Source: Isohypsibius dastychi (taxonomy: Eukaryota; Tardigrada; Eutardigrada; Parachela; Isohypsibiidae). From it: a stretch of DNA of 11,529 bases. Below the pieces are notes generated by a model. It saw only the letters and a program-made list of their open reading frames with translations, was not told where the DNA came from and ran no database searches. The stretch spans positions 1 to 11,529 of the forward strand of contig JAQIWT010001280.1 in assembly GCA_034696485.1 (NCBI GenBank), written 5' to 3'. Shown one piece after another: positions 1-8,603 of this stretch. Made by a program: the position numbers and the translations under genes. Within the stretch, counting starts at the first letter, position 1; every line of letters starts with the position of its first letter.

Positions 1-35
1 GAATATTACGCATAGAATAATAAAGAAAACTCTAC

Positions 36-937
36 CTTGAAACAATGCTTAGAGAAATTAATGCCGAATGTCAGAACCTCAGTTTCTGGCGAGAAATGTT
101 CGATCTGACTAATCCGATCACCCAGCGCTTTCCTCAGAATAATCAAAAGCTGTTCCACGGCCTTGGCTCTGTAATCAGCCGTGTGGGCATTTTTTGCCAA
201 TACATGCAGCGAGGCATCCACGTTCTTCAAGTGGAAAACATGGTCAAATCTTAGTGACCACGATTCTTCTTGGAGGCTCGGTATTTGCGGGACATAGACA
301 ACATCATCCTCCACTGAAAAACAACAAATTTTAATTTAAGAAGCAATTATACTAAACCATGCAAACCTTTGATTTGATCGGGTGCAAGCGGCAGCGTTTC
401 TAAAAACAGATCCAAAATATCGGTTATTCAAGAAGATGAACCGTGGACGTTTCAGTCTGACTTACGGATGCTGTCATCTCGTTCTTTTTTGATTTTTTTG
501 TTGTAAACATCTGGGATCTCATCCTGAAAGATTTACCATTGATGTTAATATGGACAAAAAACGGCGAAATACATCTGGGCAAATTGAAATATGAGCTTAC
601 CGGTTCGGTGTTTAGGGGAAACTCTCGCTTGATTTGAACACCAGGTCTCTGTCCGTTCGAACCTTTTGGATGTTTCGGGATTTTCTTCTTCAGTGCCATG
701 ATTCAGCAGGAATCCGTATTTATATTCCTAGCCTTGGTGGGTCAAACTTCAATTCCGAAGAAAAATTTTGCTACGAATGTTCCACGTCCCACGAGAGCAT
801 ACAACATATCGCCGATGCTAAGCTCGTAAAATTCAAGCCACTCCACAATGTCCGGTGATAAGAAATTCCGAGTCCAGGTTATCAACCACGAATTTTGAGA
901 ACTTACGTTAGAATTTACGAGCCACACATATACGTAT
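36..937 (-). CDS. Partial multi-exon gene, product not securely recognised (possible NOL6/Nrap-like segment)
   Basis: Four minus-strand exons join with consistent phases: 937-775, 727-601, 399-367 and 313-36, each bounded by AG and GT. Introns are 47, 201 and 53 nt, and the last exon ends at a GTAGAG donor, so the gene continues off the left edge. The joined product is about 199 aa with no internal stop. It begins YVYVWLVNSN, includes DIVEWLEFYELSIGDMLYAL and ends in SKHCFK. The stretch RFDHVFHLK followed about 40 residues later by LRKALGDRIS resembles a block in NOL6/Nrap/Utp22, a pre-rRNA processing protein. The upstream exons do not look like NOL6, and there is no room before Dicer for its N-terminal nucleotidyltransferase domain, so the name is withheld. 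No start codon was resolved; a further 5' exon may lie in 940-1150. The exon at 727-601 is read in a different frame from the longest open frame there, because only that frame keeps phase with its neighbours. Confidence 0.55.
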
Positions 938-1298
938 CTTGAAAGAAAACATTGCGAAATTTTAAAACCTGTGGCGTAGGAAATAATCGATTGCCCAGAG
1001 CGGTGGCGCCTGATGCTCTCATTCTCCCCCCCCCCCCGGTGTAATCAATTTGGTTTACATCGCTTGGCAGTTTTTGGAAGCCCGGCATCTCGTTTAACGG
1101 TGCCCCGCACATGTGCATCCAGAATCCAATTCCAAAACACCACAGCGATTTCAAGTTCGTAATCGTATCCCGATCGCGTTCTTGGTTTCACTCATTTATA
1201 AGCAAAAAAAGTTATATTTTCTCTGCTCAACAGAATTTATTTTCGGAACAGGGGAAGATCTATCGGTACACAGTACAGCCGGTTGTACATGGTTCGGA
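938..1298. promoter_or_regulatory. Intergenic region between divergently pointing genes, putative promoter and Dicer 5' UTR
   Basis: This 361-nt stretch separates the minus-strand gene ending at 937 from the Dicer start at 1299, so both genes may be controlled from here. It contains a run of 12 C at 1026-1037 and a TATAAG at 1197-1202, about 100 nt before the Dicer ATG. The TATAAG is only a weak TATA-box candidate. A minus-strand open frame (915-1154) may hide an upstream exon of the left gene, but I could not find a donor and acceptor that keep phase with the exon at 937. Confidence 0.35.
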
Positions 1299-4200
1299 AT
1301 GACGAGCACGACGGAAGATATGGAGACGGAGACTGCGAAAGCTGATGCACTGGATGCACGTTTGGACATCGAAAATCGACCTTACCAGGTACGGCTTCAA
1401 CAATACAACAGAAAATCACATGCTCTTTGGTTTCATTTGTACGTGTATTTGCGTCTTTTCAGGAAGAGATGGTTGATAGAGCTTTTCGGGAAAACATTGT
1501 TTGCGCACTTGGAACTGGTACGGTTAAAGAAATTCCGCCGGAAACTGAATGAGAAATATTTACCATTTGATTTGTCTATTCGTTATTTTCCTTAAGCTCA
1601 TGTCAAAACTACACGCCGTCTTCTTGACTCAGCTGCTTTGCTTTTTCCAGGAACGGGGAAGACTCAGATTGCTATAAATCTGATGAAGCGTTTGCTGTTC
1701 CAAATCGATCGAGATTGGGATTCTGGTGGACAACGAACTGTGGTTGTCGCTCCTTCAAGTAAACTTCAATGAAATCTTGACGCTTGTAAAAACGCAAGAA
1801 GCAAACTGTTCTTTGCAGCGGCCTTGGTGGAACAGCATACAAAATATATCGAAAGATGGATGGGAGTTCCGGTGAAAGGATACCATGGAAGTAACGGAAA
1901 TGTCGTTGGGACGAAACAAAAGTGGGAAGACGAATTTCGGGCGTACAAAATTTTGGTTATGGGACATGACATTCTCAAGTATCTGTTATTACATGCTCTA
2001 TTAGGTAGTCATCCGTCTCTGTCTATCACAAATATTTCACAAATTTCACACTTCGGTTTTATTGTTTAGACCTGTCCAGGATAAATCTCTTAATCTTCGA
2101 CGAATGCCACCATGCAGTCAACGATCATTCCTACAGAGATATCATGCGCTACATTCACGAGCGTCCAGAAAGCGAAAGACCGCGTATTCTTGGTTTAACA
2201 GCATCAGTGGTCAACTGCAAGCTGAGATCTGGTGACCCGAATAAAGAAATGGAGAAGCTCATCGTTGATTTGGAGTCCTGCCTCGGCGCGAAAGTTTGTA
2301 CGTCAGTCGATGAATCGTTGAAGGAACATGAAGCTAAACCAACTGTTGCTGTTCTGACCTTCGAAGTACGTCCGAAAAAATCGATGGCCTGTGGATTACT
2401 CAAACGGATATTCATTTTCGTAGGCGCCGCTTTTGGACGAACCGGCTCAAGAGGCGGAAGCTCACATAAACCATATGACCCAATGGTTCGACGCGGCAAA
2501 AATAAAATTGAAGAAGGTTGAAAGTGGGTGCAGAAAGAGGCTGAAATCAGTGGCACATACGGAAAATAAAGACGAGCGATTTAAGCTGTCCATCGGAAAA
2601 TCAATCGGCGTTGCTTTATCTTCACTCCGGCAACTTTTGGAGACTCTCAGAACTCTTGGACCTTGGTGCGCATATCAAGTAATCCAGATTTAGCTTCAAA
2701 ATGCGATGTGTGTAATTTATGGTCTGTGTCAGGTCGCATGCATGGTTAAGCGGGATTTTGAGCTGCTGGTTAGAAACACTTGCATCCACAAAGAAGTGAC
2801 GGGTCCCATAATGGGAGCTGTTAGCCAGCTTCACATGTTCGCCACCACGCTTGAACTGGAATACGGCGTGCATCGAGTACTACGGGGGAATTCAGACCGG
2901 CTTTTGGAGCTGGCTTCTTCTAAACTTAGGAAATTGGTGGAAGTGCTGCTTGAAAATAAACCGTCGGAGAATCTAGGAAGTAAGATTGTCTTTTTTCAAT
3001 TATGTAGTTCCGAATCGTCATGAAGAATTTTCAGATCGACTTGACGGACTGCGTTGCATCGTGTTTGTCAACTCACGATTTAACGTCTGGGCGCTGCATA
3101 AGTTTTTCGAATTCCTAACATCCAAGCCGGGTGGTCAGTTCAGTTTTCTGAGTTGTGGATATCTTGTTGGCCAATTGATACCGGAAGGAGGGGAAGGTAC
3201 TTGCATCTAGTATACTAATTCAATGTGACGAAAGTGTCATTAAGTTGTTTGAAGGAGCGACTCCGTGCAGAATCCGGCTTGGTTATCGTCAAGGCCAAAC
3301 CACGCTGAATAAGTTTCGCCAAGGAGCAATAAATCTTTTGTTTGCAACGAATGTTGTGGAGGAGGGTTTGGATGTACCTAGTTGTAATCTGATAATAAGG
3401 TCAGCTTTTCGTGTTTGTTCAACTCCGGATTTTTTGTATCTATTTGGATCCTTGCAGATTTGACAGATTGGCCACGTACTGTTCGTACCTTCAGTCAAAG
3501 GGTCGGGCTCGAGCTGTTGGTTCGAAATTCATCGTATTTGCTGAGGAAGGATTCCAAGCCTTGTCTGAGGCTGATCTGAAAGCATACGATAGTATGGATG
3601 AGATCATCAAGAAGACTTGCATCGACCGCGTGATTCCGGAGAATCATTCCCGCACAATTCATTTCATGGACAAACCATATAGTTCTTTCACACCTCCTGG
3701 TGCTAAAGCTTCGGTTACGCTGAATTCCGCGCTTGCTGTCCTTCAGCGGTGAGAGTTCTACTCTCAACCCTATTCACCTTTTCTTATCAACTATTTTTGA
3801 TGTTCTCTTTCTTGTATCGTTGAAGGTACTGTCTGACTCTTCCGCATGATCGCGGTACTTCGGCCGTTCGAGGGAAGTTTTTGGATATAGACGACGAAGC
3901 GGAAAACGGTTACATGTATCGAATTTATATGACCCTCAGTTCTGCTATCAAAAGGCCTGTCACGGTGAGTTTATTTAATTCCCGTGGTGATTGAACAGCA
4001 GATTCTTTTCCCAGGGACCTCTGATGAAAAATCAAAAGTGGGCCAAGCAGGCGGCGGCTCTGTAAGTACATAGGATGACTTACGGAAATATAAGTGAAGA
4101 TAACACGATTTTTTTCATCATAGTGAATGTTGCCGACTTTTGTATGAATGTGGCCAGCTAGATAACAACTTACTTCCGGTGGAGTCCAAATGGCAGGATG

Positions 4201-7200
4201 ACATGGATTTCATTTTAAGTGGCGTGGTTCGTGAAGATTTTCCGGAAGGATCAGCCGTGCCTGGCACGAAACGACGACGTCAGTACTACCCTAAACTGGT
4301 ATGTGACCTTTTGATCTGATCTTCTTTTCAAATGGAACAACCGGTCTACAAGAATTTCCTCTTGTTACAGAGTGCGTCTGCGCTTGACCATTGCCGTCCT
4401 GAACCAAATATCCCGCTGTATCTGTACGCCGTTTTGTTTCACCCGGTTGATGATGCTTCCGTCCAAGAAGTCTTTCCGGATTTTGTTATGAATCACGCTC
4501 ATTGCATTGGCCTTATCTCTCATTCCGAGATTCCGCTCATTCCGTCTTTCAGTGTGTTCTTCCAGCAACGCCAGCTCACCGTTCAGCTCAAGCTTATATC
4601 CCATTCCACGATACTTTCCGATGCGGATTTGTCGAATATACGCTTGTTCCATTGTGCGGTTTTTGATCAAGTCACGCGGTTTTTGGAAGCTGTCGCCATG
4701 AATTTTAAACCGGAAGTTGATGCCGAAGCCCTGTATGCCGTTCCGTTAATATCGAGTGCCGAAAAAGGATTCATCATCGATTTCGACTTGATTGAAAAAG
4801 TCAAGGAGCCATCCCAGTACGTTGTCATATCGCAGCCAAATGAAAAGCGGAAGCGGAATGTTATCGTTCCTGAAAACTACGTTGACGGCATTGTGACACG
4901 ATGGTATAAATCGGACGATGACCGATTCTATGTTCTTGACGTTCGGAAAGATCTCTCACCGGAGTCGGAAATGAATCTCGGAGAGTTCGGATCTTTGAGG
5001 GAATATTTTGAACGGAAATATGGCATTGAAATCCAACAGCCTACTCAACCACTTTTGCAAACAAGTTATTGTTCGAAACAGTGAGTCTCATCTTTTTGGA
5101 TAAATTTGAAATTAATTTAGTTTTCGACTTCAAATTTCTCTTCTTAACCTTTGCTCTTTAACCAGGTTGAATTTGCTCCAGTCTCCAAAATCGAAATCTG
5201 GAACGAAGCTGAAGACGAGGCAGCGCCGAGATGAAAGCACCTTCCTTGTCCCGGAACTTTGTCAGCCATTTCCATTTCCGGCGTCATTATATACAAAATG
5301 CCTTGTACTTCCATCGCTCATGCACAGGATAAGATGGTTTTGTCATTGTCGATATCTTCGAGAACAATGGAGAACAGAAATCGGCATTGGTGCCGGAGTC
5401 CGAGATATATCGACTTCCGGATCCGGATCCTCGGCTCCCTTGTTGTACGATTTCGAGCTGAGTGAAATATCCGTTCCTGTGCCTGACCACAACATCCAAT
5501 CGGTCGCACCTGTTGACGAAAATGCGATGGATGCTGGAAACCCACCTCATGGAGACGTCAATCATGGACATTTATCCAGTGTTGTCAAATTTGGCCGTGC
5601 TCCGGAAATCCCATTTCCGAAAGTACAAAATAGTGCGTTACCTCTCTTTTTTAATCCCTGAGTATTTTGGTTTCGATAATTCCCCCAGCTGACGTTTATG
5701 TTTTTAGAGATTGAATCACATCCTGCGCCGTCAGAATCTGGTTCACAATCCGGTGCTAAATCTGCGGATCATTCCCCGGATTTACCGGATGAATTCGGAT
5801 TGGTTTATGCGATGTATGAAAGGGATATGTTTTTCTGCTTGAGCAGCCAGCAAACCAAGGAATCGGTTAACGAATCTTTTATCCCATCAAAACCGGGATT
5901 TCCACGTTCAAAGTTGAATACATATGGTTGTGCCCCGGATTTGATTGAATGGCCGTACTGCATTGATAGAGAGATGTTAGTTGATGTGGCGGAAGTTGAT
6001 GTCCCGGAAATCAGCCATATTCTCCCTGCTCTGACCGGGTCAAAAGCTAACGATGGATTTAATTTGGAACGACTTGAAGTTCTGGGAGACTCGTTCTTGA
6101 AGCTGACATCATATATCTATGTCTTCTTCCGGTTTCCGAATTATCATGAAGGACGCTTGACGCAGCTTTGTGATCAGCAAGTTTCGAATTTCGTCCTGTA
6201 TTCTTATGCGAAAAGGAAAGGACTGCACCGGTTTATCTCCAATCAGATTTTTGATCCATCGGAAACATTCGTCCCGCCAGGATACTTTTTTGACGAAAAA
6301 AAATCGGAAGAGATTTTGGCGGATTCCGGTACCAAAGCTGAGAAATTCCCGTCACCTCGAGTTTGGCAGTGTATTGATGACAAAACTGTCGCTGATGTCG
6401 TGGAGGCGTTGATCGGGACCTTTTTCATCAACTCCGGACCACGAAGCGCTCAGTTGTTCATGTCATGGCTGGGACTACATGTGTTACCGGAAAGGGAAAA
6501 TTCCACCGGAAACAAGGAGACGACTGCGGAGAAATTTGGATTTTTCACGAAAGATAATATTATCAGCCCGTTGCTGCGGAATGACCCGGAAGTAAATTTT
6601 GAATTGGAGAAACTGACAGCTGGACTGGATGATTTCGAAGCACGAATCGGTTATAGGTAAATTGGATCTTCAAAACTTTTGGAACGATATTCTGAAAGGT
6701 ATTTTTTCTTCAGATTCCAGAATAGAGCGTTTTTGGTTCAAGCTTTTACGCACAGCAGTTATGATCCGAATGAAGTGACGGATTGCTACCAGCGTCTCGA
6801 ATTTCTGGGAGACGCCATAATCGACTTTATGATCACCCGATATGTTTATGAAGATGCATCGTATGGAAATATTCCCTATAATTCGTGCGTCATTTGTGAT
6901 ACAATTTTGTATTTTCTAGGAAGTTCACCCCGGGAGTGATATCGGATATGCGGTCAGCGTTGGTTAATAACTTGACTTTCTCCACTCTGGCTGTGAAGTA
7001 CAATTACCATAATCACATAAAATTCCGGAATCTCCGGCTTCACACTATGATTGATGAGTTTGTGCAAGAGGTGCAGGAAAAGAATGAGGACATAATTCCT
7101 CTGGATGAAGATATGGTAAAATCCGAAAAATTTCGTCGAATGCAATTATTTATTCAGCTTTTTTAGCTATTTTACAATTTTGATAATTCGAATGCCAACG

Positions 7201-7779
7201 AAGTCCCCGGTTATGAAGAACCGGAAGCGCCGAAAGCCTTGGGCGATGTTTTTGAAGCGGTTGCTGGAGCAATTTATTTGGACAGTGGATTATCTCTGGA
7301 CACCGTCTGGAAGGTTTACTACAATATCATGCGCCCGGCTATCGGTAATTTATTGTGTTTTAAAAACGTTTGGAATGCGGGATGAACAGTTTTTTGTTCT
7401 CAGAAAACTGCATAAAAAATTGCCCACGAAACCCGGTTCGGGAGCTCATGGAAAACGCTGGCCCGAATTGTTTGTTCAGGTAAGGTTCTGACATCAGCTG
7501 CTAACTTCCAACTTCTTGTGGAATTCATTTTGTTGTATTATTTATGTCGCTGTCGTTTATTTGATCAAAATAATTTGATTTTAATGATCGTGTTATTAAT
7601 TTTGTTTTTTTTGCAGTCAGCCAGAACCTTTGGGAAATGGCCGGTGCATCATGCAGGTGACAGTTTTGGGCAAAGGAACATACGCCGGAAAAGGAAGAAA
7701 TTCTCGAGCCGCAAAATGCAATGCTGCAAAAGCGGCGCTGATTGAGCTGAAGAAAACGGCGGACGCCATGAATTCCTGA
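1299..7779 (+). CDS. Dcr: Dicer, complete gene in 21 exons
   Basis: Dicer is the RNase III enzyme that cuts long dsRNA or pre-miRNA hairpins into ~21-25-nt duplexes for Argonaute. Exons: 1299-1388, 1463-1517, 1651-1758, 1819-2004, 2070-2365, 2424-2678, 2733-2979, 3035-3196, 3255-3399, 3458-3748, 3826-3964, 4015-4061, 4124-4298, 4371-5080, 5166-5632, 5708-6656, 6714-6860, 6920-7115, 7167-7344, 7404-7479, 7617-7779. All junctions are GT-AG and phases agree, giving 5082 nt and 1693 aa, similar to animal Dicers of the Dicer-2 size class. Domain order is helicase (about 27-560), DUF283 (600-705), platform and PAZ (740-990), RNase IIIa (1210-1380), RNase IIIb (1435-1610) and dsRBD (1620-1690). The ATG at 1299 was chosen because it gives a short N-terminus before the conserved RPYQ; an in-frame ATG at 1113 would add 62 residues. 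All catalytic motifs are intact and no frameshift was seen. Whether it serves siRNA, miRNA or both cannot be read from this alone. Confidence 0.95.
1377..3560 (+). other. Dicer helicase domain (RIG-I-like DExD/H ATPase)
   Basis: Spread over exons 1-10. The Q-like RPYQEE motif lies at residues 27-32, Walker A is GTGTGKT (47-53, split by intron 2), motif Ia is around STALVEQH, motif II is DECH (157-160), motif III is LTAS (189-192), motif V is around [10 protein letters not shown], and motif VI is QSKGRAR (527-533). The region before motif V contains LGPWCA, typical of the Dicer helicase insert. An intact ATPase is usual in Dicers that act processively on long dsRNA; insect Dicer-1 enzymes often have a degenerate helicase. 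Confidence 0.93.
3826..4190 (+). other. Dicer dimerisation domain (DUF283)
   Basis: Exons 10-13 encode the family signature [11 protein letters not shown], then a basic stretch [20 protein letters not shown] and [11 protein letters not shown]. This is the atypical dsRNA-binding fold between helicase and platform in all Dicers, known to bind partner dsRBD proteins. The 47-nt exon at 4015-4061 falls inside it. Confidence 0.9.
4371..5330 (+). other. Dicer platform and PAZ domain
   Basis: The 710-nt exon 14 encodes the platform ([16 protein letters not shown], matching the conserved GILT..PIP.IP.F of animal Dicers). The PAZ follows from about residue 880: [43 protein letters not shown] and QPLLQT. 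Exon 15 completes it with LNLLQSP and the conserved FLVPELC and LPSLMHR. PAZ holds the 3' overhang of the substrate and sets product length together with the RNase III centre. Confidence 0.92.
5959..6480 (+). other. Dicer RNase IIIa domain
   Basis: Located within exon 16, the largest exon (949 nt). The signature is [12 protein letters not shown] at residues 1243-1254, giving Glu1245, Glu1248 and Asp1252. The second metal-binding pair is in VADVVEAL, Asp1354 and Glu1357. EGRLTQL lies between. All positions that coordinate Mg2+ in bacterial RNase III are present, so the strand-cutting centre looks active. Confidence 0.94.
6640..7340 (+). other. Dicer RNase IIIb domain
   Basis: Exons 16-19. IGYRF marks the start, then QAFTHSSY, then [11 protein letters not shown] at 1466-1476 with Glu1470 and Asp1474. 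The second pair is Asp1582 and Glu1585 in [12 protein letters not shown]. Gln in place of the first Glu of the signature is normal for the IIIb domain of Dicers. [10 protein letters not shown] matches the conserved helix between the two motifs. The donor at 6861 (GTATGG) was preferred to GTGCGT at 6885 because it reproduces the conserved YED..-FTPGV spacing and gives a normal-length intron. Confidence 0.94.
7404..7770 (+). other. Dicer C-terminal dsRNA-binding domain
   Basis: Exons 20 and 21 encode NPVRELMEN, then [20 protein letters not shown] and [11 protein letters not shown], the alpha-beta-beta-beta-alpha dsRBD pattern with its basic GxGxxxxxAK..AA..AL end. The stop TGA is at 7777-7779. 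The 137-nt intron before exon 21 has a long T-rich tract before its acceptor at 7615-7616. Confidence 0.92.
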
Positions 7780-7880
7780 TTCGACGACTCTTTCCACATT
7801 AGTTTTCTACATTTTTCAAGCCAGACAAGTTTTTTCTCGTTTGTTTCGGAAAATGATTCAGAAGTCCAGAATAGCGGTGA

Positions 7881-7886
7881 AATAAA
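7881..7886 (+). terminator. Polyadenylation signal AATAAA for Dicer
   Basis: A canonical AATAAA lies 102 nt after the Dicer stop codon, followed by a T-rich stretch. This makes a short 3' UTR of roughly 120-140 nt likely and puts the foldback elements at 8074 and 8239 beyond the expected mRNA end. Confidence 0.7.
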
Positions 7887-8073
7887 AGAGCTGTTATTAA
7901 CTTATTATACATGTCGTTATTTCAACTGGCAAGTTGGACCATTATTTGAGTTTGTCATAGCTTACATCAAATCTCAACAAAGACATCAGAAATGGCAAGC
8001 AACCTTGAAAAGCAGGTAGATTAGCAGAAATCACAAGAAAGAACAACACGCGAGTAAAACTGGAAATAACAAA

Positions 8074-8220
8074 TACTCCGTCCTCTCGTGAAACTGGGCA
8101 CCCCCTCGCCTTGATTTAGGAAAATAAAACTGGCCTGCCTGCCTCTCTTGCCTCTCCCTCGCTGTGCTGCTTTACTAAACCATGGCGAGGGGGTGCCCAG
8201 TTTCACGAGAGGACGGAGTA
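8074..8220. mobile_element. Foldback MITE-like element 1, TA-flanked
   Basis: Positions 8074-8110 and 8184-8220 are perfect inverted copies of 37 nt, starting TACTCCGTCC and ending GGACGGAGTA. The complementarity continues imperfectly for about 14 nt inward. The central loop is pyrimidine-rich (CTGCCTGCCTCTCTTGCC). If the outer TA is a target-site duplication, the element proper is 8076-8218 (143 bp). TA duplication, a CTCCGTCC terminus and lack of coding capacity match non-autonomous Tc1/mariner or Stowaway-like MITEs. The family assignment rests on these features alone. Confidence 0.75.
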
Positions 8221-8238
8221 CAATAATTAAAAGGTGGA

Positions 8239-8407
8239 TACTCCGTCCTGCCGATCAAGTGGTACTGTACTATGTTTTTCTGCGCCAATCGGCTCACCAA
8301 GTGCGAAGCCAGAGGGTGCACCCAGGGCTTACGCATGGTAAGGTGTGGTGAGCCGATCGATTCAACAAAACGTACTAGTAGTACCACTTGATCGGCAGGA
8401 GTGAATA
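8239..8407. mobile_element. Foldback MITE-like element 2, self-complementary over most of its length
   Basis: A perfect 21-nt arm at 8246-8266 is inverted at 8380-8400, and the outer ends pair with mismatches to TA on both sides (8239-8240 and 8406-8407). Inside, 8288-8299 (ATCGGCTCACCA) is inverted at 8346-8357, and GCGAAGCC near 8303 pairs with GGCTTACGC near 8327 with one bulge, closing on the palindrome GGGTGCACCC. The whole 165 bp could fold as one imperfect hairpin. Its left terminus TACTCCGTCCT is identical to that of element 1, 18 nt away. Confidence 0.72.
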
Positions 8408-8603
8408 CCCCATCAACAGACTGATACCGGTAAAACCAGAATCGCAAATTCAAGTCTTTTTAAAAAACAATTTATGTTGCAAAAACTTTGATTTCTGTTT
8501 TAGAAGAGGGATGAAGGGGGATAATCATCGCAAATGGCACAATAATACTCTCCCGATGATGAGTTCTATTTCTTTTCAATCTCCTTCATTTTGCCGGTTC
8601 CGT

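Larger units (their letters stand above)
1389..7616 (+). other. Twenty Dicer introns
   Basis: Introns are 1389-1462, 1518-1650, 1759-1818, 2005-2069, 2366-2423, 2679-2732, 2980-3034, 3197-3254, 3400-3457, 3749-3825, 3965-4014, 4062-4123, 4299-4370, 5081-5165, 5633-5707, 6657-6713, 6861-6919, 7116-7166, 7345-7403 and 7480-7616. All begin GT and end AG. Most are 50-85 nt; 1518-1650 and 7480-7616 are about 135 nt. The one at 3197-3254 has a weak pyrimidine tract (acceptor GAAG) and is the least certain boundary. Confidence 0.88.
7780..8603. other. Intergenic region between convergent genes, holding two foldback elements
   Basis: Between the Dicer stop (7779) and the stop of the minus-strand gene (8604) lie the Dicer 3' UTR and poly(A) signal, then about 190 nt of unremarkable AT-rich sequence, then two inverted-repeat elements (8074-8220 and 8239-8407). 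A weak minus-strand poly(A) variant CATAAA sits at 8471-8476. No coding exon is supported here. Confidence 0.7.

Noticed and set aside
424-699. Open frame starting with ATG at 699 as the first exon of the left gene
   Set aside because: Its frame cannot be joined in phase to the exon at 399-367 and it is preceded by stops; the alternative frame of the same exon joins cleanly on both sides.
1113-1298. N-terminal extension of Dicer from the in-frame ATG at 1113
   Set aside because: The 62 residues have no Dicer-like content, and the ATG at 1299 gives a normal short lead before RPYQ. It remains possible.
5415-5435. GGATCCGGATCC palindrome
   Set aside because: Lies inside Dicer coding sequence for a Ser/Gly linker and needs no other explanation.
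6885-6919. Alternative Dicer donor GTGCGT giving a 35-nt intron
   Set aside because: In phase too, but the intron would be unusually short and it inserts eight residues into a conserved RNase IIIb stretch.
8074-8407. CRISPR array
   Set aside because: The repeats are inverted, not regularly spaced direct copies, and the genes are eukaryotic.
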